Of a DNA stretch of 64,000 nucleotides, positions 14,007-28,108 are shown piece by piece. The position numbers and the translations under genes were made by a program. The number at the start of each line of letters is the position of its first letter. The stretch's first letter is position 1. Below the pieces are notes generated by a model that saw nothing but the letters and a program-made list of their open reading frames with translations, was not told where the DNA came from and searched no databases. This DNA comes from Rostratula benghalensis (taxonomy: Eukaryota > Chordata > Aves > Charadriiformes > Rostratulidae), in contig VXAI01000136.1 of assembly GCA_013399305.1 (NCBI GenBank), positions 2,037,159 through 2,101,158 of the forward strand, written 5' to 3'.

Positions 14007-17000
14007 AAAAAAAAACAGCCAGTCTGGATGCAGAGTGGTTGTGGGTATGACTAACCTTATCCTTGAAGTCGTGGGTAGAAAAGAGGGAGGGCTGTAGACT
14101 TTTAATCTTTCTCCAGTTTGTCCTTTACTTCTCGGAGGTGCAAACATAGGTCAAGATACCTTAGGAACTGGCCTGTTGGAGTTGAGCCTGCTGTATTTGA
14201 CAGGCTGATTAACAAATGTTTGCCTGAGAGTGTGGTGAAAAAGTCTTGTCTCTTTTTGTGAACTGCTATGCTGCAAAGTCATTCTGATTTAACTGATTTT
14301 TAATTTAACTTTCTGATTTGTGGTTGTGCAGACTCTGTCATTCTCTACTTCGTTAATTATGTTTTATACACGGTACTGAATGGGATAAGTATGTATCATT
14401 ACAGGCATTGAATTAAGTCTAGCCACAACAGAGCCTTCAGTTCTGAGGGTAGCTCACCTCCAATGTTTCTCCTAAGCTTGTGATAACAGTAGGCAATAAC
14501 CCATACCAGCTTATCAAGTATGAAGGGGGCTGTGGAATGAATATTTAGGCAAAACAAAACCAACCCATTGCTTTCATCCATAATCAATTGGTTTTGTCAC
14601 AATGGAAATAAAAGCATCATCTTGGAAAAGAATAACTCATTCAAGAATTCCCTCATATACTTTAGGGGTATTTGTATTGTATAAGAAGATACACAATTCA
14701 GAAGAAATGTTTATATTGTATATCAATAAACATTTTGTAGCAAATATTCCCTGTATGATGTGATTTACCGTGAGTTGTAGCACAACCTTTTAAAAACTTG
14801 CTCCTTAGTTTGTCAGTATTAAGTGAAAGATTTCTGCTGTTAGTTCAGTAGTACAGTAGCTGCACCAGTGATGGTGTACTGGGGGCTAAGACCACACAGA
14901 TGGGTTGTTGAGAACACTCAGGGGGGCTCAGACAATAGGATTTATAGGCGGAGCAAGAGGGCAGAGATCTAGTTTTTCATCCCAACAGTTTGGATCGATT
15001 GGGCTGACAATTATGTTTCTTCTGTGGAGTGTCTAAAAGATACCTTTAAGGTATGTGTGTCTTAGTGCCTCTCTTGTTGCTTTTTGAAAATAATTCTTCT
15101 CCTAAGGAGTGAGTTGCTTGGAAACCACTAGGCCATTTGGAAAGCCCACTCTGTGGTCATAACAGTCCCTTGTACTCTCTGCTGCAGATCCATTCAAGAC
15201 CTGTAAGGTGGTTGCAATGGTTGTACAGTGCTGTTAGTGGAAAATAAGCTGTAAAAATAGGGGCTGAGCTGCTTTGTGTTTGCTCTGGGCTAGAAGCATG
15301 CACAGGAGTAGATATTAATGGTTCCATTTTGGTTTGCTTGTTAAGATGCTGTATGTTGGCTATACATCAAAGGTTTGGGAAAAAACCCCAACTCATTATA
15401 TGGTCTGTGGACATTCATACATTATTAATGAACATATTGATTTTTAAAACTTTTATTATTATTAATTTGGGTGAATTGTTTCTAGAGGGGTTGTTGTTTC
15501 ACAACTAATTTTAAAAGTGCTGCTTATGCTAATAAACAAGAAGCAGCTTTCTACTGACTTAAGGCATAAACAGAATAGGAGTCTCAGTGAAGCACGTGAC
15601 TCTTCAGGCATAACAAAATCAAAGCAGCTGGTTGAATAGCTTGGGGTTCTTTCTAGTGCCAACCTTGCCAAGACATCTGTGTGCTATAAGACATTTAGGG
15701 GAGACGTTGATTTCAAATGGCATTGGTTTTGTATACCAAAGAGTGGTAAGTTTTTGAGAGCCTTACTTTTGAATGAAGGGTCTGTACAAGTTTGTGACCA
15801 AAAAGGCAGGTTGCTGTGTGACTGCCCCATCTACTGCAATCCTTCTAAAATGCAGAGTGTTTTAATAAGAAGCTGGGTTTGATTTGCAGTGTCAGTTTTA
15901 TATCAGCTGTTGTCTTATTAACCAGGAAGGTACTTTGGATTCATTGCAACAAAAGAACCAGCACGGAGTTTTGCCTTGTGAGAACCAAAAGTTTTTCCCC
16001 CGGGGTTTTAGATTAACTGTTGTACTACTGTTGTATTAGTAGTACTGTTGTACTACCCAGCTGTGAGACTAAGGCACACAAGGTATTTGGGTTTTAGCTG
16101 TGAGCTTCAGAAATGTGTACTAGGAGAGTATCCTAGGGTAGCTTCATGGATGCATCTTTTGAAAAACCTTTTTCTATATTAGAAAAATGCCTCCACATAA
16201 TTGTTTTGGTATGCTTTTTCTTTGTTTCACAAAGCTTAGAATATAACTGAAATTTATTTTTTTTTCCCAATACGCACTTTCTAATCTCATACTTAACTGA
16301 GCTCCAGGAGTCTGTGATAGCTTACTTCACTTTAAGTACTACATGTAGGGATCAGAAGATACTGCTCTACCATATAAAGGCTTGCTTTCTCATAAGACCA
16401 AGATTCTCTGAATTACCCGAGCTCAGTTGAAGTCCATGGCACTTCATTGCAGGAATACCACTTTATAAATTAGGTCTCCTAGCCAAAATAGTTACATACT
16501 ACCACAAATTGTCCAGAAAGTTTTAGTTCTTAACCTCACAGGGCAATTGAGAAGAGCAAAGTTGTTACTAGTTGCTGTGAATAGTGATGTGGCAGTGAAG
16601 TTTTCTTTGAATTTCTTTGAACTACTGTACACAGCAGTTGGAACGTGTTGTTACCTGAGTGCCCAGGTACTCTTTCCCTCTTCCTGTGTGAAAGTAATTC
16701 AAGGTAGCTCAGTGTAATAAATTGGATTTTAAACTTCTTAGTGATTAAAAAACCCCCCCATTTCTGTAAATTACTAGCATTATGAAACATCTAAGTTTGA
16801 ACTAATTACTTTGGGAATTCATGTTTACAGGCCAAAACCTAAATCATTGTTTTTCAGAGTTTTACAGACAGAGTTTCTGTAACATCTGTTCTTCTACGGT
16901 CAGGGTCATGGCCCCCTGAAAGTGGTGTCCCTTCATGGCCCATGGACTGAGGGTCTTCCAGCCCTGGGCTGCAAGTTCTGCTGTGGGGGGCAGAGCCACA

Positions 17001-18734
17001 GTATGGATTTGGTTTGTCTAACTGGGAAACCATTTATTAGATAAAATTTGAAAAATTGAAAAAGCTCTGCATTCTTCCCTTTAATTATTAGTGCCTAAAA
17101 TATTACCTTTGGAACACTTGCTTTTTTAATTGCATGGGTTTTAGGTTTCTATTTGACAATATTCATTTGTTCTAAATTTGTGGTCAGTTAATCTATGAAT
17201 TTGCTCAACTGGTTTGTCAGTATGTGACATGGGTTTTTGTCTGTTTTGCAGTTATCTGAAAGTGTATTAAAATGTGTTACTTCCCTATTAGCCCTTTGAG
17301 TAGGTAGTGGAATTAATTTTGTTTTTATTTTTGGAAGAATGTGAATTTTGACTGATATTTCAGCCACAACCATCGCAGTTAAATATGTTTTGTAAGCTAT
17401 CTGCAAGGCTGTGATGGACTGATACACAAAAAGATAGAATGGGAATAATGGAGATTAGAGGGGGGGAAAAAGCCATGGAATTCTCCAAGTGGAAGTGTGA
17501 GGAGGACGAGCCTGGGTAGAAGAAATGCTGGGTGAGCCTAGGCAAATGTGATAAGCATTCAGAAGAGAGAGGAGCCCAGAGAATTTTAAGAGCAGGCAGA
17601 GGAAAGGGCACGAAGTGCTACGTGAGTAGGCTGTAGATCTTAAGCAAGTTAAAAGAAGTGTTACCCACGGTAATACATTTTTAATGGCACGGAGGAAGGC
17701 AGACATCTGGAAACCAAGCTACTTCCAGAGGTGCATGAAATGCAGCAGCTTAGAGCTTGTGGATTTTGCCAGCTTCTCAACTTAGTGAGAGTGAGATTCT
17801 TTTACAGATATTTTTTTTTTTATGTAGGTGGGTTTCAGTTTTTGTTTGCTTTTTTGTTTAAAAACCAGTCCTTGACAAATTCCTTGATCTCTGGGGTACA
17901 GATGAAGAATGTCTGTTACCTTGAAGACTGGTCCCATGGGAAATAGGTATCTTGTGATTGCTCTAAAATAGCTGTGGTAGCTTGTACTTCGGGTTTTTTT
18001 GTGTGGGAGGAGTAACCTTACAGCTTTCTGCCTTTTTTTTTTTTTTCCTATTTTCTCTTTCTTGCTGTCTTCCACTTGTGGCCATCCTTGACTCTGGCCC
18101 TCTGTGCTCATTTGCTTGTAGACTTCAAGGGGAGCTTCTTTGACTTCTGTGATACCTCTTATGCTTGCGAGGGGCTTACTGTGATGTGCTCAAATGTTAC
18201 ATATTTCTCTTTCATGATGTCAAGAGAAACTTAAAAAGAGTGCTGCTGTGCTATCAAGTGCTGTCATCTTGTACTCCTTTGTGTTAGGAGACCTATTCCT
18301 TTTCTTTCATGTGTTGCCTCTGTCAGATCAGCAGCTTTGTTCAGCAGAGTTTTTACCCCAAAGGAGTCTGACTTATCCTTGGGCACTTTGATAATATAAG
18401 TAAGAATACTTCAGCCTTTGCTGAAGCTGACAATTTTATGTTATTTATTTATTTGTTTTGCCTACACCATCTATTGGAAAGCTGGCATTAATTTGTCAAG
18501 GTAAGGCCTTTCTGCCATTAAAAATCAAATACTTCTCTTGTTATTTTAAGGGGATAGAGAAGGGCGTGTACATTTGGAAATTTACATGGCATGTCAGTTT
18601 CTGATTTGATTTGCAGGCTTTAAAATAAATCTTTATGAAATATTTTTTTTTCATATTACAGCACCTTAATTCCATAGTATTTGGAGGTACAATGGTGCAA
18701 TTATCTCTAGGTTTACTTGTAAGTGGGAGAAACG

Positions 18735-19170
18735 TTGTGTGACACAAGGCTCAGCCCCACACACCCAGTGAAGGGGTGACAGGTGGGGAAATCCTAATGA
18801 TCCAAGAAATGAATCGTCCTGACCTCCCTCTTCCTAAGGCTGCTCCTTGAAGTTGATCAGCTCCATGGGAGTTATTGTATGATAGAGGGGGAAAGCATCA
18901 TGGAATTGTTCACGACTTATGGAGAGTTTAGGGGGAGACCAAGGGGAGGAAAAGGGAGGACCTGAAGTGGTTTGGGGAGGAACAAGCATAGGAAAATAGA
19001 AGGATGATGGGGGAGGAAGGGGGTTTTATGTTTTCATGGGTGAGGGTGCTCTGTTCTATATACACATGTATTTAAGGAGCACTAAGTGCCACTGTTGGAG
19101 CATGACCAGTATCAAGCTACTGGAATCAGCAACCCCTAACCCGTCTGGATGGAGTCTGTGTGTGTGGTTG
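18735..19170 (+). repeat. Possible endogenous retrovirus LTR-like block
   Basis: This block differs from its AT-rich surroundings. It has a purine-rich tract (GGGGAGACCAAGGGGAGGAA near 18930), a TATTTAAGGAGC box near 19070, and a following segment ending in CCCTAACCCGTCTGGATGG. The layout resembles a solo LTR, but I found neither a clean TG...CA boundary nor a target-site duplication, and no retroviral genes are near. It could be another medium-copy repeat or unique DNA. Confidence 0.3.
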
Positions 19171-22100
19171 TCTTTTTTACTTCTGCTTTCTTTTGACTGT
19201 AGCTACAAATAGTATAAGGTAGACTCTTGGGATATATTCAACACGACAATATAGATTTTGATGCAAAAGAGATTTATTTACCAAATTGTATGTCTAAAGA
19301 TAGTAAATCTTTATTGAGATACAACAAGTATTGCTTTTATCTTTAGTTTTTTGGAGGTTTTTTTGGTGGAGTCCTCTAAAGAACGTACCTAATAGCAAGA
19401 GGGCCTCTTGCCTCTTCCTGTAGTAGCCTAGTGATAGCTGCCTTTTTCTGCACAACCTATAACCCCCAGTTCCCACATGGATACAATTTTTGGTAGAAAT
19501 GAGCACAAAATTTAAATAGCAGGAGGATGAGTAAGCATATGGTAGTCTAACTCTATTGACTTTTGAAAATCAGACTCATTTGACAACAAGGAGCCTTTGA
19601 CAGTGGTCTCCATTTTCAGCCCTGTTTGCTGTGTTCTAATTTGGAGCATGAGTCTTGCTTTGAAGTTAATTTCCTCATTATCCCTTTATGCTGTGCCTCA
19701 CGTCAGGCAGCAGTTTTATAGCAGACAAAGCTGGCATACTTTGGGGTGAAAAAAAACCTGGAAGAGGCACTCCAGCTGCTACTGAGCATTCAGTGCACAG
19801 AGCAGTTGAGATCTGCTCTGGAGTAAACCTGTCTGAAATGCACTTTACGCTGATAAACTCTTCTGTTTTACAGAACCTATCTTAATATTGTGCTCTATTT
19901 GTGGCTGTAGATATGGCTTTATTTTCTGGAGTGGCACAAATGTTGTCTCGTGTGGGTTGGTTTGTTGTTTGCTTTCCTTCCTTTAAACAACAGCAAAGCT
20001 GCACCTAGGAGCAGGGCTTTGGGTTTGTGCACCCTCCTGAAGAAGGAGCTGCAAGTAATAAATACACCTTCAAAAGATTCTGGACTGCAAAGCTGCTTCA
20101 TCTTTCCTCCTTATTGTGGTATCTATCTAAATGCATTTCCACTGTGCTGCTTATTTTGCTTCACTGTTTGTATTATTTCCTTAACACCAGTGTTTCCCTC
20201 AGCGCCTGTGACTTTGTCAGTTGAATGTCTGTAAAATAGTCCCTTGTTTACAGTCCTCGAGCTCTGTCTTTCATCTTTTTATAACTATTGTGATGGTACA
20301 TTTACCATACAGTCACATCCTCCATGGGAGATAGTTATCTGTAGCTGCCATCACCTACTGTACTATGTCTTTAACTAGGATTTCTATTTATGTACGATAC
20401 ACAAACTGTATGTAACATTGGCATTAAATCAGTCTATTTCCAAATTTTGGAGCTCTCTCCAATTTTGAGATTAACAAGTATTGCTTTTTATGATTATTCA
20501 GTATATAACTAGGGTTTGAATATGTTCCAAATGTCAGCATTTAGAAAATCAGTTCTTTACTGAATTTTCTATTTATATTCCCCATGTGAATGAGCTGGAG
20601 CTTTTCTTACTTTCTTCCTCGTATTCAGGCAGAATACAAATCAGCAATAGGAATTTTTTTGCATCATTGCACACAGCTTCCTTTTCTACTGTGCTGTTCT
20701 ATTTGTGTCCTGCCTTCAGCCCTGCTCGAACACAGCCCTTAGCATTCTGTGCAGTCCTAGCTTCCAGAGCACCACACAATGCCATGCTCATGAATGCTCT
20801 GAAAGGCTGCAGTTGCCAGGTGTAGGATTTACTCTCTTCGAGCTGCCTACTGGTACCTCATAATAAGCCAAGGCAGAAATAGAATCCTACAATATTCACG
20901 AGGAAAGATTTATGGTCATGGGAGTGTAAGTACCTTTGCTTGCTCAGCCCTAGCTGTCTCTGACCAAGGTGAGAAATGGATGCTTATGGAGAGAGGGTAG
21001 CAAGAGTATGCAGTGATTTTGTCTCGGTATGCTGTTCCACCAGTTTATTGAGCTGGAGTCCCTAAAATCTGCTGTGATTGAACCAAGGCTTTCTGCCTTA
21101 AAGGCAGCAGCATTACCACATCTTTTGCCATTTCCATTTTCTCTACCCTTAATTTAATCCAAACCTGTGGTGATGTAAACTGGAATTCTGTTGTGGTTTG
21201 CTTGGTAGGAGTTCAACAACAAATTTTAATTTTTTTAATTTTTTGGTCAAAATATTCTGTGTCAAGATAGATACATCTCAAATGCAGTCATCTTGTTACT
21301 CTCTTTGGTAAGGAGATCACTAAAGGACTGAACTCAGCATGCTGAGTGTCTTCAGTGTCTTGTGCACCAAGATTCTTCCCAAAGCTGTGTATGTATAAAG
21401 AAAATCCATATTTAAAGTGTTCCTCTTAAAAGGCTTGGAGCTAGTTTAGTAACAGTCAGTTCATTTTTCTGTAAAGGATTATGGATTTTATTAAAACAAA
21501 ATGGCTTTCTGAAAAGGCTTTATACTTTTTGTGTTTCAGAGGCATTAGTTCAATAAGTTTCCATTCACTGTATAAAGACTGGATATTCTGTAATAATATA
21601 AATAAATTAGTTGACTTTCACTCTTGGTGGGTATGGGGCAAAAGATAAAATATCAAACAGCTGTCCTTGTTAAGACTGGCAATAAATCACAGCTTTCCTT
21701 TTTCTATGACTGCAAAAACAAACATTCCTCAATCTATACATGAAACAATTGGGCTTTTGTTCTCTTCTGAAAGTTTAAGACACATTGTAAAATATACAAC
21801 GGAAATTTGAACAAATTGTTTATTTTGGTTTAAGTTTAATAATTTGATTTTGCTAGAGCACATCAATATCGTTTTTGAAATGTGGACTAATGCCTAGGAA
21901 CTATACACATTTAAAACCCAAAATGTATTAAATGCTCATTAATCTGGTGTTCAATTAATACCTTGCTACTTCAATATTGTTAAACTTTTTGGAAAAATCT
22001 TCCCCCTTCTATATGTAGATAGTTTTTTTGGGGGGGTTGCAATGATAGCTGAAGAAAACAAAACCTATGTGAAGGAAGAGGAAAAAAATGTCCTAGTTTT

Positions 22101-25100
22101 GCTACAGGGCTTTTTTGGAGTTTTTTTTTCTGGTTTTCACTGAGGTTTCTCTGTTGTTTGTGCATATATGGTTATCTCCTGGTGAATTCCTGCCCTTGCA
22201 GCTTACATAACAGAAATGCCATTAGCGAGTGGAGGAACAGCCGTGCTGGGACAGTCCAGAAGTTGATAAAAGTCTAGGGCTGTTCTCTGACTCAGCCAAC
22301 AGCCGGTGACAAGGGATGGGTGTACTACAAAGGCAGAGACACAGTATGATCCCCGACTCTTCAGCAATGTGCAGCTCAGGGGATGGCAGAACAACAGTGT
22401 TAACTTTATATTTAATGGCAATGCTGAAGTTTTCTTCCATGACTCTTATAGCTTTTTTTCTTGGTTTGTTTTTTTTTTTTAAGTACCTAAAATTTTAGGA
22501 TCCAGAAGGAGTTCCACATCTTACCATGCAAAGCACTATGCTCTTCCATTTTTTGATTTTTAATTTTGAATTTCCTACCTGCTGAATAGTTTAATGTTTT
22601 CTGCCCTTTGTAGAATAACCTGTGTTCAGCCCTTGAATATCCACCCTTCTTCCCTGTGTGGGTTTTTTACAGGCCTGTGAGAACAGGCAGGGTGTTGGTG
22701 CTTGGCCTCTGACTTCCACGTGCTCATCTCCAGCGGTGCAGCGTGTGCCTGCTGGAGTTGCTCTGATCTGAAGGGCTGCACTTTCTGCCTCGGGTACTAA
22801 GGAGAAGTAGGTGGGACTTCTGAAGGGGCTGCTCTGGGAAAGAAAATTAAAATTAAGTATTTCTGGAAACACTACTGTACATTTCCTACAACTTTTGTTG
22901 CACTACTTAATGGGTTTTGTTTAGTTTTCCATTGAGGCCAGCTTCTGGCCTCTAGAAATAAATTCACGTTTAGTAAATAATGGCAAGAGAAAGCAGTGCT
23001 TGCTTGGGGTGATTTATGATGTAGGGGATAAATAGTCCTGTAAAAGTAGCAAGAGGTATCTAAAAGAGGTTACTAGAGAGCTAATAATCCAGCACACTGA
23101 AAGTCACATAAAGTGCTTTTCAGGTTTTGCTTGCTTGGTGTCACCAAGGGCAGTGAATCCCTACAGTGGCAGATGTAGAACATCGGTCCATACTTCAGCA
23201 GTGGTTTATGCACTTGTGGGGATCACAAGAAAGGGAACTCCAGTTACTGTAGTTCAAATAGTTGACTGATTTTCTGAAGGACATGACCATTTTGAAATGA
23301 GGAGAAAGAATGTGAGATTAAGAAAGGAAATCTGTAGCCTGAGTCACCCCTGCTGGTGAAGGAGAAAATTGAATTTAATTCCTACATGGATAAATGCAGC
23401 TGCTTTTTCACAGAGTTGGTTTCTAAGGATCCAAGATTTGCAGTCTCAAAAATGTAGTTTCACAGATCAAAAGTAGGTGGAATGCAAGGGGTGCAGCTGG
23501 GGTGGAACAGATCTTAATGTGGTTGAAATATTAAGCAACATCTGTCTTCTCAGGTTATAGTCATGAGGCAATTTTAATCTGGTATGAATTTGTTGAAAGG
23601 GGTAGAGCCACCATGTGTTGTTTTCCTTCTTTGTAGTTGCCGTAATGCACCAAAAAAAGGCAATTTTCATCTGAGCCAATGTCTTGACTTTGTGGTTTTC
23701 TGAACAGTGATGTGCTGCTATGGAGAAGGCAGTGGGAATAAGTCCTGGGGAGGGGGAAACCAGGGAACCCTCTTTTTCAGGAGCCGTGGAGCTCCTGTGC
23801 ACTCGGGCTTTCCACAGAACCCTCCAGGGAAGCCTCTTCATCTCCTGCTTCTGGTCGTAATATACCAGCTGGAATGTGGGATGCTATTGATCTGAGCCTT
23901 TATTGGCTTAACCTTTTCATCTCACCTCTCCAGATCTTCATGATATCACTCACCAGTTTTTCCATACGTTCATGCTGCATTCCAAAGAATCTTATAACCA
24001 TACACATACATTTAATGTATATTATGAAATATCTGTTGTATCTTGTAGACACTTGAAACCGTGAAACAGTTGTTATTTCATAAGGAAAAGTATAAAAATC
24101 CATCTTCATTTCATATGCCTCCATTGAATTAAATTGCTAAATTGGAGGTTTTGAGGTTTTATTAAAATAGATAATGAAAAGCTGCTGAAATTTAAAAATG
24201 AAGACTTTCTGGCTAAGTAGAAGTCTTTGGGAACAGGTACCTTTATGGTTGATAACATTGTGTCATGTCCCATAGCATGCAAGTTGTTGTCCACTGCTGC
24301 ATAAGTTTGGAAGTTTCTTCTGTTCATAGTTGCTTCTTTGCAACTTTGAGAGCTACTATGACCTTACTAAATTTTAAAATAGTGCAGCCTATCAATCTGC
24401 TATTGTTCTAGTACCTCAGTCTGTCTAGTCTTTATGTAAAGTCATCCATCAATTTTGTGAGCTTCTTGAGTATCTTTAAGACTGATAATGATATGATAAC
24501 TTTATTTAAGCACTAACTGCATCCCCATTAAGAGTAGCTAATATAATTTTTAGAGTGAGCTGGAATGAATAAGTTGTTTTTTAGAACCAAGTTAATTTCA
24601 CGATAAATACTATAATTAATGATTTTATATTAATTATTGCTGTGGGGAGAGGGAGTGTATTTAAAAAAAAAAAATTGTTGGACTAAAATATGCACAACTT
24701 GGTTTCCTTTTAAATATACTTTATTACGCAATTATGTCTCTTTTGGGTAGGTTTTAAACTATGCCATTACTTTGTCCTTTGTTAAGTGTAACCTCTATTT
24801 TCCTGTTGCACGTTAGTCAAGAATGAAAAGCTACATGGTAATGATCAGCTTTGTCCATGCCCTCTCTTGTTGCCCTGTGGTAGCAGTCTTGGTTCTCATC
24901 AGCTTTCCCATATTCCTTTCTTGATTCTAAATCATAGATGGCATTACTCTTTTGGAATGATATAACTCCTCTTGAGCTATAGACTTCTTACTTTTTTTAA
25001 AGCAAACAAAACAAACAAACCCAACACCCAACTCTGTTTTCTTTCTCACTGGTGGTTTTTCAATTCTTTTATAAACAAAAATGTTATCTCCAAACTTTGC

Positions 25101-25369
25101 TCTGCCCGGAGTACTTTAATTTATATCGTAGCTACTTCTGCAGGAAGTGCCATTTGGGTGATTTACTGGAAGTGATTCTACTTTCACCTTCCTTGCTGCT
25201 GCTGGTGGAGGACAGGGTCCAGGGAGCCACTGCCTGAAGAAGGTAGCAGGCACCTGAAGAACAGATGGAGGAATGCCTTGTCCACAGGGGGAGACAGGAG
25301 TCAACAAACTGGAAACCTACTTTCTGTGCAATATTTAATGTCACAAGGAAATGATAAACTGGGAGCATT

Positions 25370-25472
25370 TTGAAGGTTTGGTTGGGTTTTGTTGGTTTTG
25401 TGGGAGTTTTTTGTGGTTTTTGGTTTGTTGGGGTTTTTTGTTGTTGCTGTTTGTTTTGGGGTTTTTTTTTTC
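25370..25472 (+). repeat. GT-rich low-complexity tract
   Basis: About 100 bases almost free of A and C on the + strand, alternating T-runs with GG to GGGG runs. Confidence 0.85.
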
Positions 25473-26070
25473 TCCAAGCAACAAAAATTAAAAGTCAGTA
25501 GCTGCTGCTAGAATCTGGCTGTTACTGAATAAACTGCTGTTTCCATTAGTAGACAAGAATATTGATTTCCAAGAGGTTAATTCTTCTTGCTGTGTTTCAG
25601 GTCCCTTATGTGTCTGATTCACTATACGTGAGCTATGTGCAAAGCCTGTTTGACAAAAAAAGCACTGAAGTAATATGTTATAGAGCAGAGTTTGTTGCAC
25701 AATTAATTACTTGATATTCTGTGTGGGTGCATGCCTGGCAATCTAGCACAAGTGCTAGCAAAAAAAAAAAAAGCCCCAGCTTAAGGAAGAGAAGGACCAC
25801 GTGCTGTCTTCTCCTCCACTGAACTTGAACCTTCTCCTTAGGTGCTGCACATTTAGGGAACTTATCTTCCACCCATTTTTGCTTTTGAATCTATGCAACT
25901 TGGATGCTTTGAAAGCACCAGGTCCTCAAGCAGTCATCTCTCTCCCAGCTTATTCCTAAGATTTTTCCCTTCTTGAAAACTCAGCTATTTTTTTCTAATT
26001 CCCATGAAATGCTTCACAGTGCCTCCAAAAATTATTAAAGAATCTAATTGAAATATGATATAAAATTGGG

Positions 26071-26087
26071 ATATATATATATATATT
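26071..26087. repeat. AT dinucleotide repeat
   Basis: About eight AT units in an AT-rich setting. Confidence 0.9.
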
Positions 26088-27363
26088 TGGCAGTTAAATA
26101 CTCCCTATAAAAACAGTGATTTGTGCAGCTAGTATAACTGTATACTTCTGTTATAAATGTGGCATCATTTATATTAACAACATTCAATTAAATTTGTGAC
26201 CAGCCCCGTCAGTTGCATTTTGTAAATGGAATACAGTGCAGCTATTTTTATATCTGACAGTGAGTATTTGAAAGAAGGTTGTTGCTAGCGTAATTTAGCT
26301 GTGTTTAGGATCTTGGCTGTAAATTACATCTGAAGCTTAATACCCTTAAGAAAATTTATAGAATGTTCTCTAAGAGCGTCTGCTCTCTAATACAGTCTTA
26401 AAGAGACATAGCATAGGAGTATTTGTACCAAGCCCAATACCATGTTTAAAAATTGCTGTGAAGTAAGTAGCAGTTTGCTTGCAAAGCACTCATACTCTTT
26501 CCAAGCAGACTGGAAATTACTGCTAAATTCTTCTAAGTTGCATTGTGCTTTTAAAACAATACCTTTTGAAATCAGCATTGTATTTAAAGTGCCTTTCCTA
26601 TGGAAGGGAAAGTGGCAGGTTGTCCCACTGACTTTGTCAGGTCATAGATACAGTTTGGGCAAATTAAGGTTATCTTTAAATTTTATTAATATCAGCAAAA
26701 CCCTACATCCTTTTCTTCCACCCTTGATTGATTGTTACAGCTCGTGCATTTGTACACAAGTCAGAAATTCCTTTGTAAACCTCACCTGTTTGCCAGTGTT
26801 TTCAAATGAACCCTAGAGAATCTAAGTAGATTATAAGTCTTTGCTTTAGATGGGATAGCCCTTTTCATTGCACTTGTGTATTGCAAAAGCAGATCTTGCT
26901 GTGGTCTCAAGTAGTATATAGAATTGTTCCCTTAATTAGAACCTGTGTATAACTACATAACACGTATTGCACATGTGTTGGGTTTTTTGGCCTGTGTTGC
27001 TTTTAGATGTCTGTTGGGTTTCTCTACCACAGTGAAAATGAGATGTGTGTCTTAGTTTTCTAATGTACATTTATGCTGGTTTTGCCTGTTGATCAAAAGA
27101 CATGAAAAACAGTGTAGGAAAAAGTAGACGTTTTTAGATAAGGCTTTTATTGAAATACTAGAATTGACTCTTCTGATTGTTTCCTTTTCTGAAATTCCCC
27201 CACTAAATTAAATAATCAGAAAATGTTTGTATCAAAGAATATGATACCATGAATTTTAAAATTAACTCGTGTAACATCTAAATTATGCTCTTGTGATTTT
27301 CTTTTTTTTTTTTTTTTTCTTTTGTAGGGGGAGACACAAACCCCCTCTTGTGCATTTTGTAAA

Positions 27364-28108
27364 ACACAGAATTATAGAATTGTCTAGGTTGGATGAGACC
27401 TTTAAGATCCAACCTAACTCTGATAAAAACTGTCACTAAGCCACATCATTAAGCACTGTGTCAACCCTTTTAATATACCCTTATTACATTTTAAAAACAA
27501 GTATTTTATCTTTTAAACACCTTCAGGGATGTTGACTCAACTGCTTCCCTGGGCAGCCCATTCCAATGCTTAATAACCCTCTCGGTATAAAGCTTTTTTT
27601 CTAATATCCAATCTGAACCTCCCCTGGTGCAGCTTGAGGCTGTTTCCTCTTGTCCTGTCGCCTGTGACTTGGGAGACCAACCCCCATCTCCCTACACCCT
27701 CCTTCCAGGGAGTTGTAGAGGGCGAGAAGGTCTGCCCCCAGCCTCCTCTTCTCCAGGCTGAACACCCCCAGCTCCCTCAGCCCCTCCTCACCAGACTTAC
27801 TCTCCAGACCCCTCCCCAGCTCCGTTGCTGGCTCATGGTCAAGCGGCTGTCAACCAACACCCCCAGGTCCTTTTCCACCAGGCAGCTCCAGCCACCCTTC
27901 CCCAAGCCTGTAGCCACGCATGGGGCTGGTGTGACCCAAGTGCAGGACCCAGCACTTGGCCTTGACCCTCAGCCCGTTGATCCAGCCTGTGCAGATCCCT
28001 CTGCAAAGCCTTTCTACCCTCCAGCAGGTCAACACTCTCACCTAACGTGGTGGTGTCTGCAAACTCAATCCCCTTCTCCAGACCAGTTATAAAGGTGTTG
28101 TCTCTAGC
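27364..28108 (-). mobile_element. CR1 3' fragment, antisense, with internal 43-bp insertion
   Basis: Starts with CACAGAATTATAGAATTGTC and continues with GGTTGGATGAGACCTTTAAG, the reverse complement of a CR1 3' terminus. It runs through CTTCCCTGGGCAGCCCATTC, CTCCCCTGGTGCAGCTTGAG, and the CR1 coding complement (minus strand [16 protein letters not shown], 27850-28041), to CCAGACCAGTTATAAAGG. A short AT-rich stretch flanked by CTTTTAA repeats interrupts it at 27474-27516. The element is about 745 bp and 5' truncated. Confidence 0.92.

Noticed and set aside
26442..26816. 124-codon plus-strand open frame
   Set aside because: Leu/Phe/Ser-rich composition typical of chance frames in AT-rich intron. 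No motif recognised.
27634..28092. 152-codon plus-strand Pro/Gln-rich frame
   Set aside because: It is the complement of a CR1 LINE fragment. The protein-like frame is an artefact of the repeat.
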